Part shown: in pieces, positions 27,121 to 34,547 of the stretch
How positions within the stretch are numbered: the first letter of the stretch is position 1
Layout of the letters: each line of letters begins with the position of its first letter
DNA from: Desulfobacterales bacterium
GTDB taxonomy: Bacteria; Desulfobacterota; Desulfobacteria; Desulfobacterales; JAFDDL01
Length of the DNA: 64,000 bases
Direction of reading: 5' to 3'
NCBI GenBank assembly: GCA_034003325.1
Contig: JAVEYW010000004.1
Span: 124,001-188,000, forward strand
Notes under the pieces: generated by a model
What the model was told of the DNA's origin: nothing
Seen by the model: only the letters and a program-made list of their open reading frames with translations
The model's database searches: none
Position numbers and translations under genes: made by a program

Positions 27121-27495
27121 ATGGTTACCATCACGGAAGAGGCTCAAAAGCAGGTTTTACGCTATTTTAAAGGAAAGAAAATAGAACCCGTTCGAATATC
27201 GCTAACCAATGCATGCAGCGGGCAACAACTGGCACTGGTCACCGATACCATCCGGCGTGATGATAGGGCATATCATTATGGAAAGTTAACCTTTGTCATC
27301 GAAAAATCATTACTGGACCTGGGGCAACCCCTTCATATCGATTTCACCCCCGGTGGGTTTACCATCGATTCCCGAATGCAGCTCAACTTAAACTGCAGTG
27401 GGTGCGGCAAGGCAATTTCATGTAAAAAAGAACCGGGGAAAACCTTTATTCGATCCGCCTTGCCGCACGATGCCGCACCCTCCCCTATCGACTGA
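27121..27495 (+). CDS. HesB/IscA-like protein
   Basis: A 124-residue member of the HesB/IscA (Fe-S biogenesis A-type) superfamily: VTITEEAQKQVLRYF at the start, then ISLTNACSGQQLALV and LHIDFTPGGFTIDS. In the IscA family a Cys near residue 35 and a C-terminal Cys-x-Cys bind iron or a cluster; here there is C37 in NACSGQ and a different C-terminal set, NCSGCGKAISC (about 95-105). It resembles the Desulfobacterota HesB-like group, in which selenocysteine occurs in some members at the first position; here it is Cys. A role in cluster assembly is not proven. It is convergent with the FAD oxidoreductase gene, 16 nt apart. Confidence 0.75.
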   Translation: MVTITEEAQKQVLRYFKGKKIEPVRISLTNACSGQQLALVTDTIRRDDRAYHYGKLTFVIEKSLLDLGQPLHIDFTPGGFTIDSRMQLNLNCSGCGKAISCKKEPGKTFIRSALPHDAAPSPID

Positions 27496-27511
27496 AGCGG
27501 ATAAGCAGCGG

Positions 27512-28813
27512 CTACAACGCATCCATCAGCCGGTTGGCGGCTCGCTCACCGCTCAAAACGGCGGCTTCAACACCGGCGTGAGCGAAATAATCGCCGGCCA
27601 GGGCAATGCCCTTGGGCATTTCCTTGTGCAGGGAGTTCAGCGTACCGTAATGGCCCGGCCCTGCAATGGAAAGGCCGCGTTTATAGTGGAACAACTCCAC
27701 GAAGCTTGGCGGCGGCGCAGCGCCAAAGACTTCCGTCACCGCCATCAGCGCCTCATTCTTGATGTCTTCGTCAGTCATGCGCGCCAAAGGTGGCGTGTAA
27801 AAGTAAACGCCGACCGCTTCCCCCCCCTTGGGAACCGAACCGGGGTTGCGACGGCTTCCCAGCACACAGGCGCCCCAATTGCGCAGGTCATTTGCAGGCA
27901 ACGCGATATCGACGGGAAAATCGGGCCAGGGGTTTTTCTCGTAACACACCTGTACGTGGGCGTATTCGGAATAGCGGCACTCCCGAAGTTTTTTGATAGA
28001 TTCAGCGGGAATCAAGTCCTGGAGTACATCCGCCGCCACACCGGGTTCCGGCGCCACAACCACGCCGTCGGCATCATAGGACTCTCCCTTGGCGATTACC
28101 GTAAATCCCTTGTCGTTACGCGTAACCTTTTCCGCAGGGGTTGAAAGATAAAGCTGAAGGCCTGGGGTTCCCTCGACCATCCAGTCGCACACCTGACCGA
28201 TACCGCCCGGCGGCACCGACAGCGCCATTTTATAAAACTGCAGAATGATCGCATGCAACAAAGGAGTTGAAAGCCACGCCATCGGCACCGCATACAAAAA
28301 ACCCATATACGGAACCGTAATGTAGTTATGCCCCTTTTCGCCGAGAATTCGTCGCGACCAGCTTTCCAGATTCTCGTTTCTGTCAAACTTCGCCAGTTCA
28401 GCACCGTCAAAGCCGCCTTTTGGCCCGGGGGAAAGAAAGAGCCCCGCTACCTTCATGACAATATGCAGCTTGTCGCGAAGGGAAAACGTCGGCAGATTGA
28501 GAAAACTCCCGATCTTGTCGAAACCAACCGTGTAGCGCTGCTTGTCCCGATCGACAAGGTGGGTCTTTCCCTTCCAGGGAACAAGATCATCATAGTGGCC
28601 CAGTTCCTTGAGGATCGCATTGGTACGGGGATAGATGCCCCCCATCAGAAAGAGCGCGCCCGTGCCGAGGCTGAAGCCATTCTTTTTGAGCTGACTCGTT
28701 CGACCACCAACATGATCCTGGGCTTCGAAAAGGCGGACCTCGTGACCGCGTTTTCTTAGCGTATAGGCCGCAGCACATCCTGCAGGGCCACCACCAATCA
28801 CAGCTGTCTTCAT
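27512..28813 (-). CDS. FAD-dependent oxidoreductase (phytoene desaturase/amine oxidase-like)
   Basis: A 433-residue flavoprotein. The N-terminus has the dinucleotide fold VIGGGPAGCAAAYTLRKRGHEVRLFEA followed by HVGGRTSQ, the amine oxidase/phytoene desaturase GG doublet; the C-terminus has IALAGDYFAHAGVEAAVLSGERAA, the second FAD contact. It probably oxidises or reduces a hydrophobic substrate, but the family does not fix it. The start at 28813 has AAGGAG 8 nt upstream. Divergent from the EthD-like gene at 29118. A second, longer FAD protein of the same broad family lies at 52251-53657, and a decayed fragment of a third at 50507-50684. Confidence 0.88.
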   Translation of the reverse strand: MKTAVIGGGPAGCAAAYTLRKRGHEVRLFEAQDHVGGRTSQLKKNGFSLGTGALFLMGGIYPRTNAILKELGHYDDLVPWKGKTHLVDRDKQRYTVGFDKIGSFLNLPTFSLRDKLHIVMKVAGLFLSPGPKGGFDGAELAKFDRNENLESWSRRILGEKGHNYITVPYMGFLYAVPMAWLSTPLLHAIILQFYKMALSVPPGGIGQVCDWMVEGTPGLQLYLSTPAEKVTRNDKGFTVIAKGESYDADGVVVAPEPGVAADVLQDLIPAESIKKLRECRYSEYAHVQVCYEKNPWPDFPVDIALPANDLRNWGACVLGSRRNPGSVPKGGEAVGVYFYTPPLARMTDEDIKNEALMAVTEVFGAAPPPSFVELFHYKRGLSIAGPGHYGTLNSLHKEMPKGIALAGDYFAHAGVEAAVLSGERAANRLMDAL

Positions 28814-29117
28814 AAGCGTCTCCTTTGAATTATTGTCTGCGATTTTTGTCGCATTGTACGCTCTGTCCGCCCAATTTGCAACCAACTCCATGGTCTTTTA
28901 ACCGTAATTTTTTTAAACTGGCCTTCATCAGCGGTGTGCACGGCCAATCCATGGGACAAGGCGTTGTTGCAATATCCCTGAATTTCCCAAACGGGTCATG
29001 TTTTCGTTCTTGACAGTTTGTGCCATAACAAGCCAAAACCAGTATGTCTTGATGTACCGAAAAAGCAACACCGCAAGCACCGGTTCAATAACCAAAACCA
29101 GAAAGGTGAAAACGTAA

Positions 29118-29429
29118 ATGATCAAGGTCAGCGTGTTTTATCCGAACGAAGAAGGCAAAAAATTTGATATGGACTATTACTGCCATAAGCATATTCCCAT
29201 GGTCCAACAAAAGCTGGGCGCTGCATGTAAACGCGTTGAAATAGAACAGGGCCTGGGAGGCGCAGCGCCCGGATCACGCCCAATGTATTGCGCCATGGGT
29301 CATCTCTATTTTGATTCAGTAGCGGCGTATCAGAGCGCCTTTGAACCCCATGCCGAAGCGATGATGGCGGATATTCCCAACTATACCGACATTCAACCCG
29401 TGATTCAGATCAGTGAAATCAAAAAATAG
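29118..29429 (+). CDS. EthD-family protein
   Basis: A 103-residue dimeric alpha/beta-barrel protein: MIKVSVFYPNEEGKKFDMDYYCHKHIPMVQ is the characteristic start, where the YxxxHIP histidine is conserved, and AYQSAFEPHAEAMMADIPNYTDIQPVIQ the end. EthD was named from an ether-degradation cluster and its relatives occur beside oxidoreductases in degradation loci; biochemical function is unclear. It is divergent from the FAD oxidoreductase gene (304 bp apart). Its last 21 codons reappear as a relic at 50320-50391, again next to remains of an FAD oxidoreductase gene, so the two families travel together. Confidence 0.88.
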   Translation: MIKVSVFYPNEEGKKFDMDYYCHKHIPMVQQKLGAACKRVEIEQGLGGAAPGSRPMYCAMGHLYFDSVAAYQSAFEPHAEAMMADIPNYTDIQPVIQISEIKK

Positions 29430-29533
29430 AAAAGGCACAGGGGGCGATAGCCCTTAACCCCCGGTACCAAAGTAGGTGGCGCCTTCAATTATTACAAGAA
29501 TTTTCTAAATGGTGCTCTCTGCCTGTCTTAAGT

Positions 29534-29880
29534 TCAGAACTCCTGACATGGCGCAATTCCAGATACAACAGCCATAGCGTCAAAGATAATTTTTAGCCGG
29601 GTCTGGGGAAACAGAAATTCTTCTTGATTCATAATCTCGCACAGTTTGTTTAGTGTCCCATTAAACCGCGGATTGGCCATCGGATAAAAATTGACCGACA
29701 ATATTCCGGCCGTCTTACCGGGCAGGATGTCCGCGGGCATCCATATACCTTCTTCGCTCCTTCCAGCAGACCCAACTGACAAAGAACCGGAAGCGCCAGC
29801 AAAACGCCGGCATAGCGCACCGATTCATTAGCGCTGAAAGCCGGCATCGCCTCATGCATCTCCCCCCACGGCTAAAATCT
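29534..29880 (-). pseudogene. Frameshifted transposase remnant
   Basis: Two frames on the minus strand together give a plausible transposase C-terminal part: one (to about 29859) reads ANESVRYAGVLLALPVL...LLEGAKKVYG, the other (to 29534) reads NFYPMANPRFNGTLNKLCEIMNQ...FPQTRLKII. Both pieces resemble the regulatory and terminal segments of large IS transposases of Desulfobacterota that begin with a hydrophobic ESVRYAGVLLALP stretch and end with FPGT-like words. The reading frame is broken and both ends are missing. Family assignment is from memory of such sequences and is tentative. Confidence 0.45.
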
Positions 29881-30090
29881 CCATTTTTGTTGCATCACAA
29901 TTTGCGCCATATTTTACCACCTGTCAAATAAGATCAGTAATTTAAATAGGCCATGTCAGAAGTTCTGAAGTGAGTGATCACCATTAAGGAATTAGGGTCA
30001 ATTAACCAGCGGTTATCCAGTTTATTGCCTAAGTCAACGCCATTTTGGTTGAAAATAGGTAGTAGAGCCCAAAAAACATCGGCGCCAATG

Positions 30091-30633
30091 TTAATGTTCT
30101 GCTCCGATCAGGCTCTCAACCGGCGGAATTTTCGTTGGATCAACTTCCCATCCCTGCATGATCAACCAGGATCTTTCACGCAATAGTTGTTCTTTGGCAT
30201 TGGAAAGAATATTTTCCCGCGCCACCATTTTGCTTTCTTCTTCACCGTCTGTAAATACTGCCTGAATTACGACTCCAACAACGTCCCTTAACAATAGAAC
30301 TGCATTGACAAGCTCCGTAGGCTCAGCAAGGGCACGACCCAGCACATCGTTAGCTACCGATTCAACAGATGCCAATTCTTCCAGCGCTTCTTTCGTTTTT
30401 AGCCCACCCTTAATTTTTTTTTTTAGCAATTCAGATAACCCAAGAATCCGTTCGAGCTCATCTCGGGTGTAACGAAAATGCAAACTGTTTCGCTGTTCCA
30501 TAATGCCAAGCATGCCCATTACCAGATTCGCTTGCTCTATCGCAAGTTTGTTATTCTGATTTATTGCAGGAATAATGGTATCTTTTAGCGATTTTATCAT
30601 GACAGTCATTTGAAAATCGGGCTGCATTTGCAT
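30091..30633 (-). CDS. Small protein coupled to APH-type kinase (possible LvaB analogue)
   Basis: A 180-residue, mostly helical soluble protein without signal peptide (MTVMIKSLKDTIIPAINQNNKLAIEQANLVMGML). Its ATG at 30633 follows the kinase stop codon directly (TGATATG) with AAGGAG inside the end of the kinase gene, so translation is coupled. In the Pseudomonas levulinate pathway LvaA, an APH-like kinase, needs the small partner LvaB to phosphorylate 4-hydroxyacyl-CoA; a small protein directly behind the kinase gene here suggests the same kind of complex. I cannot confirm homology to LvaB by eye. Confidence 0.6.
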   Translation of the reverse strand: MQMQPDFQMTVMIKSLKDTIIPAINQNNKLAIEQANLVMGMLGIMEQRNSLHFRYTRDELERILGLSELLKKKIKGGLKTKEALEELASVESVANDVLGRALAEPTELVNAVLLLRDVVGVVIQAVFTDGEEESKMVARENILSNAKEQLLRERSWLIMQGWEVDPTKIPPVESLIGAEH

Positions 30634-30634
30634 A

Positions 30635-31831
30635 TCATTCTCCTTTTTCGAGTAGTTCTGAAAGATCAGCCAGCAATACAGGAGCCACGCCCATAAGCCA
30701 CGCGACAAGGACATCTTGATGGGTTTTTCCCATTTTAGCGATTCGATACCCTGTTCCAAGCGTTATCACAATGCTCTTGTAAAGCGCCTGAATGCGGTAA
30801 AAATAGAGCGTTTTCGGGTTAACCTTTGTTCCGCTGGCTTTCTCATAAGCATCTATAAACTCTTTTTCAGGCAGCAATCCGCCTACCAGGAATTTTTTTC
30901 CATCTTCGTCCATATGCCCGAAAGCAGAAAGCATGGCCCATCCCAAATCCTCATGCCGGTCACCAATATGGGCAAGTTCCCAATCAAGCCAGGCCGTTAT
31001 TTTTCCATCTTCCTCCCTGAAAAGCCAATTCCCGGTGCGAAAATCTCCATGAACAATTGATAACCGATCGGTTATCGGCAGGTTGTCCCTCAGCCAGGCG
31101 GCAGTGTACCGCAATAAAGGCACATCTTCGCCCGCGTCTTCCTCCCAGACTCTCTCCCACCAATTCACGGCCCACAAGGCGGCTTCTGTAGTGCCGACTC
31201 TGGGGCAATCAAAATTTTTCAGCTCGAATTCCTTAAAATCGCATGTGTGTATTATTGAAAGATGCCCAATGAATTGCGGTGTCAGAATCTTTCTTAATCG
31301 GGTGCCAACATTCAACCCCACACCCGTGACGTTTCTAACAGCGTTTTTGGGTTTTGTAACACCCTCAACAAATCCGTAGATAAGCGCAGGAAGTGGCATA
31401 TAATCTTTTTGTTCATCTACCCAGTAAACGGGAGGAACCGGCACAGTTCCTTCAAACGCCTTAATAATTTGAAACTCCCGTGAGCGGCTGGATTCACAAA
31501 TCGATTCCTCAGGCTCCATTCGCAACACCATGGGCGTATGAACCTTATCGCCCGGGGGCCCCCACTCTAGAATAAACCCTACCTGCAACTTCGAGGCCCC
31601 CCCCGGCAACCAATCCACATCGGAAATTTTGAAAGGTTGATCGTATTTACTTCGAATAAACTGCTCTAAATTCTTGGACAACGATTCGAGAGTCAACGGC
31701 GAAAACATTTTCCCGGGTCTTCTATTCATTTTGCTGGTCAATATGCGATCGATTTCACTTTCTATTGGAAACCGTCGACGGATCGTTTCTATAAACTCCT
31801 TGCTCGGATTGTTTTTGTCAACTTTTATCAT
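30635..31831 (-). CDS. APH-family phosphotransferase (ACAD10/LvaA-like kinase)
   Basis: A 398-residue kinase-fold enzyme. The catalytic loop HGDFRTGNWLF and the metal-binding ITAWLDWELAHIGDRHEDLGW near 240-280 are the APH motifs; the N-lobe contains LQVGFILEW and VLRMEP. Relatives (ACAD10/11 N-terminal domain, bacterial LvaA) phosphorylate the hydroxyl of hydroxyacyl-CoA so that it can be eliminated, and they sit in catabolic clusters rather than in resistance cassettes. AAGGAGAG lies before the ATG. The small gene downstream is coupled to it. Resistance to aminoglycosides is unlikely given length and context. Confidence 0.82.
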   Translation of the reverse strand: MIKVDKNNPSKEFIETIRRRFPIESEIDRILTSKMNRRPGKMFSPLTLESLSKNLEQFIRSKYDQPFKISDVDWLPGGASKLQVGFILEWGPPGDKVHTPMVLRMEPEESICESSRSREFQIIKAFEGTVPVPPVYWVDEQKDYMPLPALIYGFVEGVTKPKNAVRNVTGVGLNVGTRLRKILTPQFIGHLSIIHTCDFKEFELKNFDCPRVGTTEAALWAVNWWERVWEEDAGEDVPLLRYTAAWLRDNLPITDRLSIVHGDFRTGNWLFREEDGKITAWLDWELAHIGDRHEDLGWAMLSAFGHMDEDGKKFLVGGLLPEKEFIDAYEKASGTKVNPKTLYFYRIQALYKSIVITLGTGYRIAKMGKTHQDVLVAWLMGVAPVLLADLSELLEKGE

Positions 31832-32380
31832 TATGTTCTCTCCTTACTGCCAAAAAATACTACATAACAGCCAAATATTTGAATTTTCAATTTTTATTAC
31901 ATCTACCCATTTGGGACTTTTATTAGCCGGTATATTTTTGTTGTTTTCATCTATAATGATCCTGTCATTTCAGGAATTATTTTTAAAATAACCATTGGAA
32001 AGCACGAATGGGGGTTGCACATACCCACAGCAAGGCCAGTTCCCCGCGCTGTCAATGGCCTCAAAAAGATTTTCCACTTCCTTTGTGCGAAATCTTTGAG
32101 TTTAATTGCGCCTTGTTATCTGGCCTGCTTCGAGGTTGTCACGTAGGGTCTAATTTCAAATAATGAAGTTGATGCTGCGTGATCCTTACGGGTATTAAAT
32201 CGCTCACCATAAAAGGCCCTATCCGCAAACGGATAGCTTCCAGAAAACTGTTTCAAGGGTGAATTTGTAATCAACCTGATACACACGCAATAACAGTGAT
32301 TCAAATTCAATACCTTCCTTGTTGCTCATAGAGGCGCTTTTATTGAAAGCATCACGCCTCTAAATCCATCAGCAATATCT
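31832..32380. other. Intergenic stretch with a possible element relic
   Basis: About 550 bp. The minus strand from 32310 to 32116 encodes a 64-residue frame (SYPFADRAFYGERFNTRKDHAAST...) that looks like the tail of a longer protein, perhaps an element-encoded one, with no start site or domain. The remainder is AT-rich and holds the presumed promoter of the kinase gene. No confident gene. Confidence 0.35.
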
Positions 32381-32824
32381 TTATTTGACAACAACTTTTC
32401 CCATTCCAGACATTTTTCCATCTTCGGACAACAACTTGTATTCGAATGTCCCGGACTGCGGAAACTGAAGCGAGGTTGTGGAGGCGTAATCCATAAAACT
32501 GGTTGAATAACACCCTTTGGAATCAAGAAAAAACCCAGCGATCCGCATATTCGGATTTAACACGACATCCTGGCATGTTTTCCCGTCTTCAAAAATTAAC
32601 TTGACTTCTCTCATTGAGACTGCGTTCATCCAGACAACAATGGCGTTTTTATTTACATTGACGGTTTCCGGTGACGGGATTAATTTATCCCCGCCTTCAG
32701 AAGAATTAATTTTTACCAATACCGTTTCCGGTTCATTAGTTGCGAACGCAGTTGATATGTTTGTCAACATCGCGCAAAAAAATATCACCAAAACTACGCC
32801 GACGGACAAATATTGTTTTTTCAT
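32381..32824 (-). CDS. Exported cupredoxin-like small protein
   Basis: A 147-residue protein with a signal peptide (1-26, MKKQYLSVGVVLVIFFCAML...AFA). The mature part is all-beta in appearance (VLVKINSSEG, VNVNKNAIVVWMNA, GTFEYKLLSEDGKMSGMGKVVVK), resembling the cupredoxin-like fold in which a beta-sandwich begins with a metal-site strand and ends GTFxY. The usual His-Cys-His-Met copper ligands are not in place; two Cys (GKTCQD, SKGCYS) may form a disulfide. Start chosen from AAGGAA upstream of ATG 32824. It follows the DUF1302 gene by 112 nt, with a hairpin between. Confidence 0.65.
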   Translation of the reverse strand: MKKQYLSVGVVLVIFFCAMLTNISTAFATNEPETVLVKINSSEGGDKLIPSPETVNVNKNAIVVWMNAVSMREVKLIFEDGKTCQDVVLNPNMRIAGFFLDSKGCYSTSFMDYASTTSLQFPQSGTFEYKLLSEDGKMSGMGKVVVK

Positions 32825-32893
32825 ATTCACATTCCTTTTAATAATATGAGTAAATTTCAATTCAGTGAACATGCCATTTCGGATCAGGTTTTC

Positions 32894-32917
32894 AGACCGC
32901 CCGTATTCGGGCGGTCT
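32894..32917. terminator. Strong hairpin downstream of the DUF1302 gene
   Basis: Perfect 10-bp arms AGACCGCCCG and CGGGCGGTCT around a 4-nt loop (TATT). It follows the DUF1302 stop codon by 20 nt on the minus strand. No U-run follows on either strand, so it may stabilise the 3' end of the upstream message rather than terminate fully. Confidence 0.6.
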
Positions 32918-32936
32918 TGACCCTTTTAGTCCCTAA

Positions 32937-34412
32937 TTACCATCTCCAACCCACCTTAAAGTTCAACTCGCTTGCGGTTTCGATGTACGGCATCCATGGA
33001 GAAGCATTGTTCGTATCCCCCCAAATGCTCATTGACGTAACGCCCATGTACCAATGGTCATCAATGGTGTAATTGAGACTGAGATTGCACAAGGCAACAC
33101 CTTCAAAATCGTATAGCAAAAACAGCGACGGCGTAATTCTGCCATTCCAGAAATTTGTCTGAAGCACCAGGGTGGCTCGCCAATTATCCGGTACCGCTAC
33201 GGGGTATATCGACAGATCATCTTCAATACCGGAAATATGACTGTAGTATATTTGTAAATTGGTTACCAATGCTGAATCCGTGCCCGGCACCACCTGGGAA
33301 AAGTCCTTATCAAACCCCAATAACGCTTGATAGTGGTCATGCTCTGACCGGAGATTGGGCGATGACAGATCAAACGTCGCGGCTCCCTTTGTCAAGGACC
33401 CTTCCCCGCGGAAAACAAAGCCGCCATGATCAATGAAGGTGGCAAAAGAATATCCGTAGGTTTGTGCCCTGGGATGCGCCAGCGTCATGTATCCGTCCGT
33501 CGCAATGGATGTGGGGTCTAAAAGCAATCTTCCCCAAATCCCCTCATGCTGCCACCCGTCGAAATAGTATAAATAAATATTCGTATCGGCAATGACGGTG
33601 CCCAGCCGGACTCCCCCCTCCATATTCTCCACACCGCTGCTTCGCACCTGATCCTGCCTTACCTCAATCCCTATCTCTTCAAACCAAATCCCGTAAGGAG
33701 CCGCATCAGTGGGCACCATGGGCGCCCAAATATTGGGTCGGATATCCGGAATTGCGAGCAACTGCAGGTTAAATTCCTTGAAGGTACCGCCACCGCCGGT
33801 TTTCATATCCAACCTTCCCATCCACAAGGGGGCAAGAAGATCTTCAGGGTTTGCAAAAAACAATTGTCTTCGGTAGTCATTCGGGTTGACCACATTGATC
33901 AGGTTGAAACCGTCCGACTCGCCCCATTGCACGATCTGACGGCCCAATCGCAAGTTGGATCTGAACTGTGAGCCCGAAGGTTCCGCCACCATGTCGATAA
34001 AGATCTCCCGCATATCATTCTCAAACTTGAGATCATCCTTATCCAAATCAAATCTGCTATATCCACTGTCTCTGACACCCTTATATTCTTCCTGCCGAAG
34101 ATCAAAAATTGCATCATAGGCACCGCGATACCGAAAAAATATCTTCTCAATTCTATAATCGGGTTTTAGCCCGACATAATTGGGACTTACCGCAAGGTCA
34201 AGCAGCAACTCCTGCAAGGCTTGAACCCCTTCTGTTTGGTCCAGAAAACCATACTGCATTCCGGTGGTGTCCCGAAGCGTAAAGCTGGACTGCAAATGCC
34301 CGTGGAATTCCGTATCAAACCCACTGATCCTTGCCAACGCGGCGTTACCCATTTGAAAAAGGAACAAGCTTACAGCGAATGCTGCAACCACGACACTAAT
34401 TTTTTGACGCAT
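32937..34412 (-). CDS. DUF1302-family outer-membrane protein
   Basis: A 491-residue protein with a signal peptide (1-27) and a long series of amphipathic, aromatic-rich strands (FRYRGAYDAIFDLRQEEY, LRLGRQIVQWGESDGFNLINVVNPNDYRR) ending in FKVGWRW, a beta-barrel signature. DUF1302 proteins are porin-like and occur with DUF1329, MMPL and YCF48 genes in bacteria growing on hydrophobic compounds (steroids, terpenes, hydrocarbons, fatty acids), where they are thought to help such compounds cross the outer membrane. GAGGAGGGG precedes the ATG. It lies 135 nt downstream of the MMPL gene on the same strand. Confidence 0.85.
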   Translation of the reverse strand: MRQKISVVVAAFAVSLFLFQMGNAALARISGFDTEFHGHLQSSFTLRDTTGMQYGFLDQTEGVQALQELLLDLAVSPNYVGLKPDYRIEKIFFRYRGAYDAIFDLRQEEYKGVRDSGYSRFDLDKDDLKFENDMREIFIDMVAEPSGSQFRSNLRLGRQIVQWGESDGFNLINVVNPNDYRRQLFFANPEDLLAPLWMGRLDMKTGGGGTFKEFNLQLLAIPDIRPNIWAPMVPTDAAPYGIWFEEIGIEVRQDQVRSSGVENMEGGVRLGTVIADTNIYLYYFDGWQHEGIWGRLLLDPTSIATDGYMTLAHPRAQTYGYSFATFIDHGGFVFRGEGSLTKGAATFDLSSPNLRSEHDHYQALLGFDKDFSQVVPGTDSALVTNLQIYYSHISGIEDDLSIYPVAVPDNWRATLVLQTNFWNGRITPSLFLLYDFEGVALCNLSLNYTIDDHWYMGVTSMSIWGDTNNASPWMPYIETASELNFKVGWRW

Positions 34413-34547
34413 AACTCTCCCCTCCTCTTTTTATGTGATTCCTCATTCACGTTCACTGCCAAGCCTCTTTTGCTTATTCTTTTCTTTTCTATTTACCCTA
34501 TGAATCCTATCGGCTTTCAGGTCGCTATTAATTCATAGACGCATGGG

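Noticed and set aside
30635-31831. Aminoglycoside resistance gene
   Set aside because: Only the kinase fold is shared; length, coupling to a small partner and catabolic context fit ACAD10/LvaA-like kinases.
31674-31991. Plus-strand frame with a hydrophobic C-terminus
   Set aside because: Its first part is antisense to the kinase gene and no ribosome site precedes it; the hydrophobic run is explained by AT-rich sequence.
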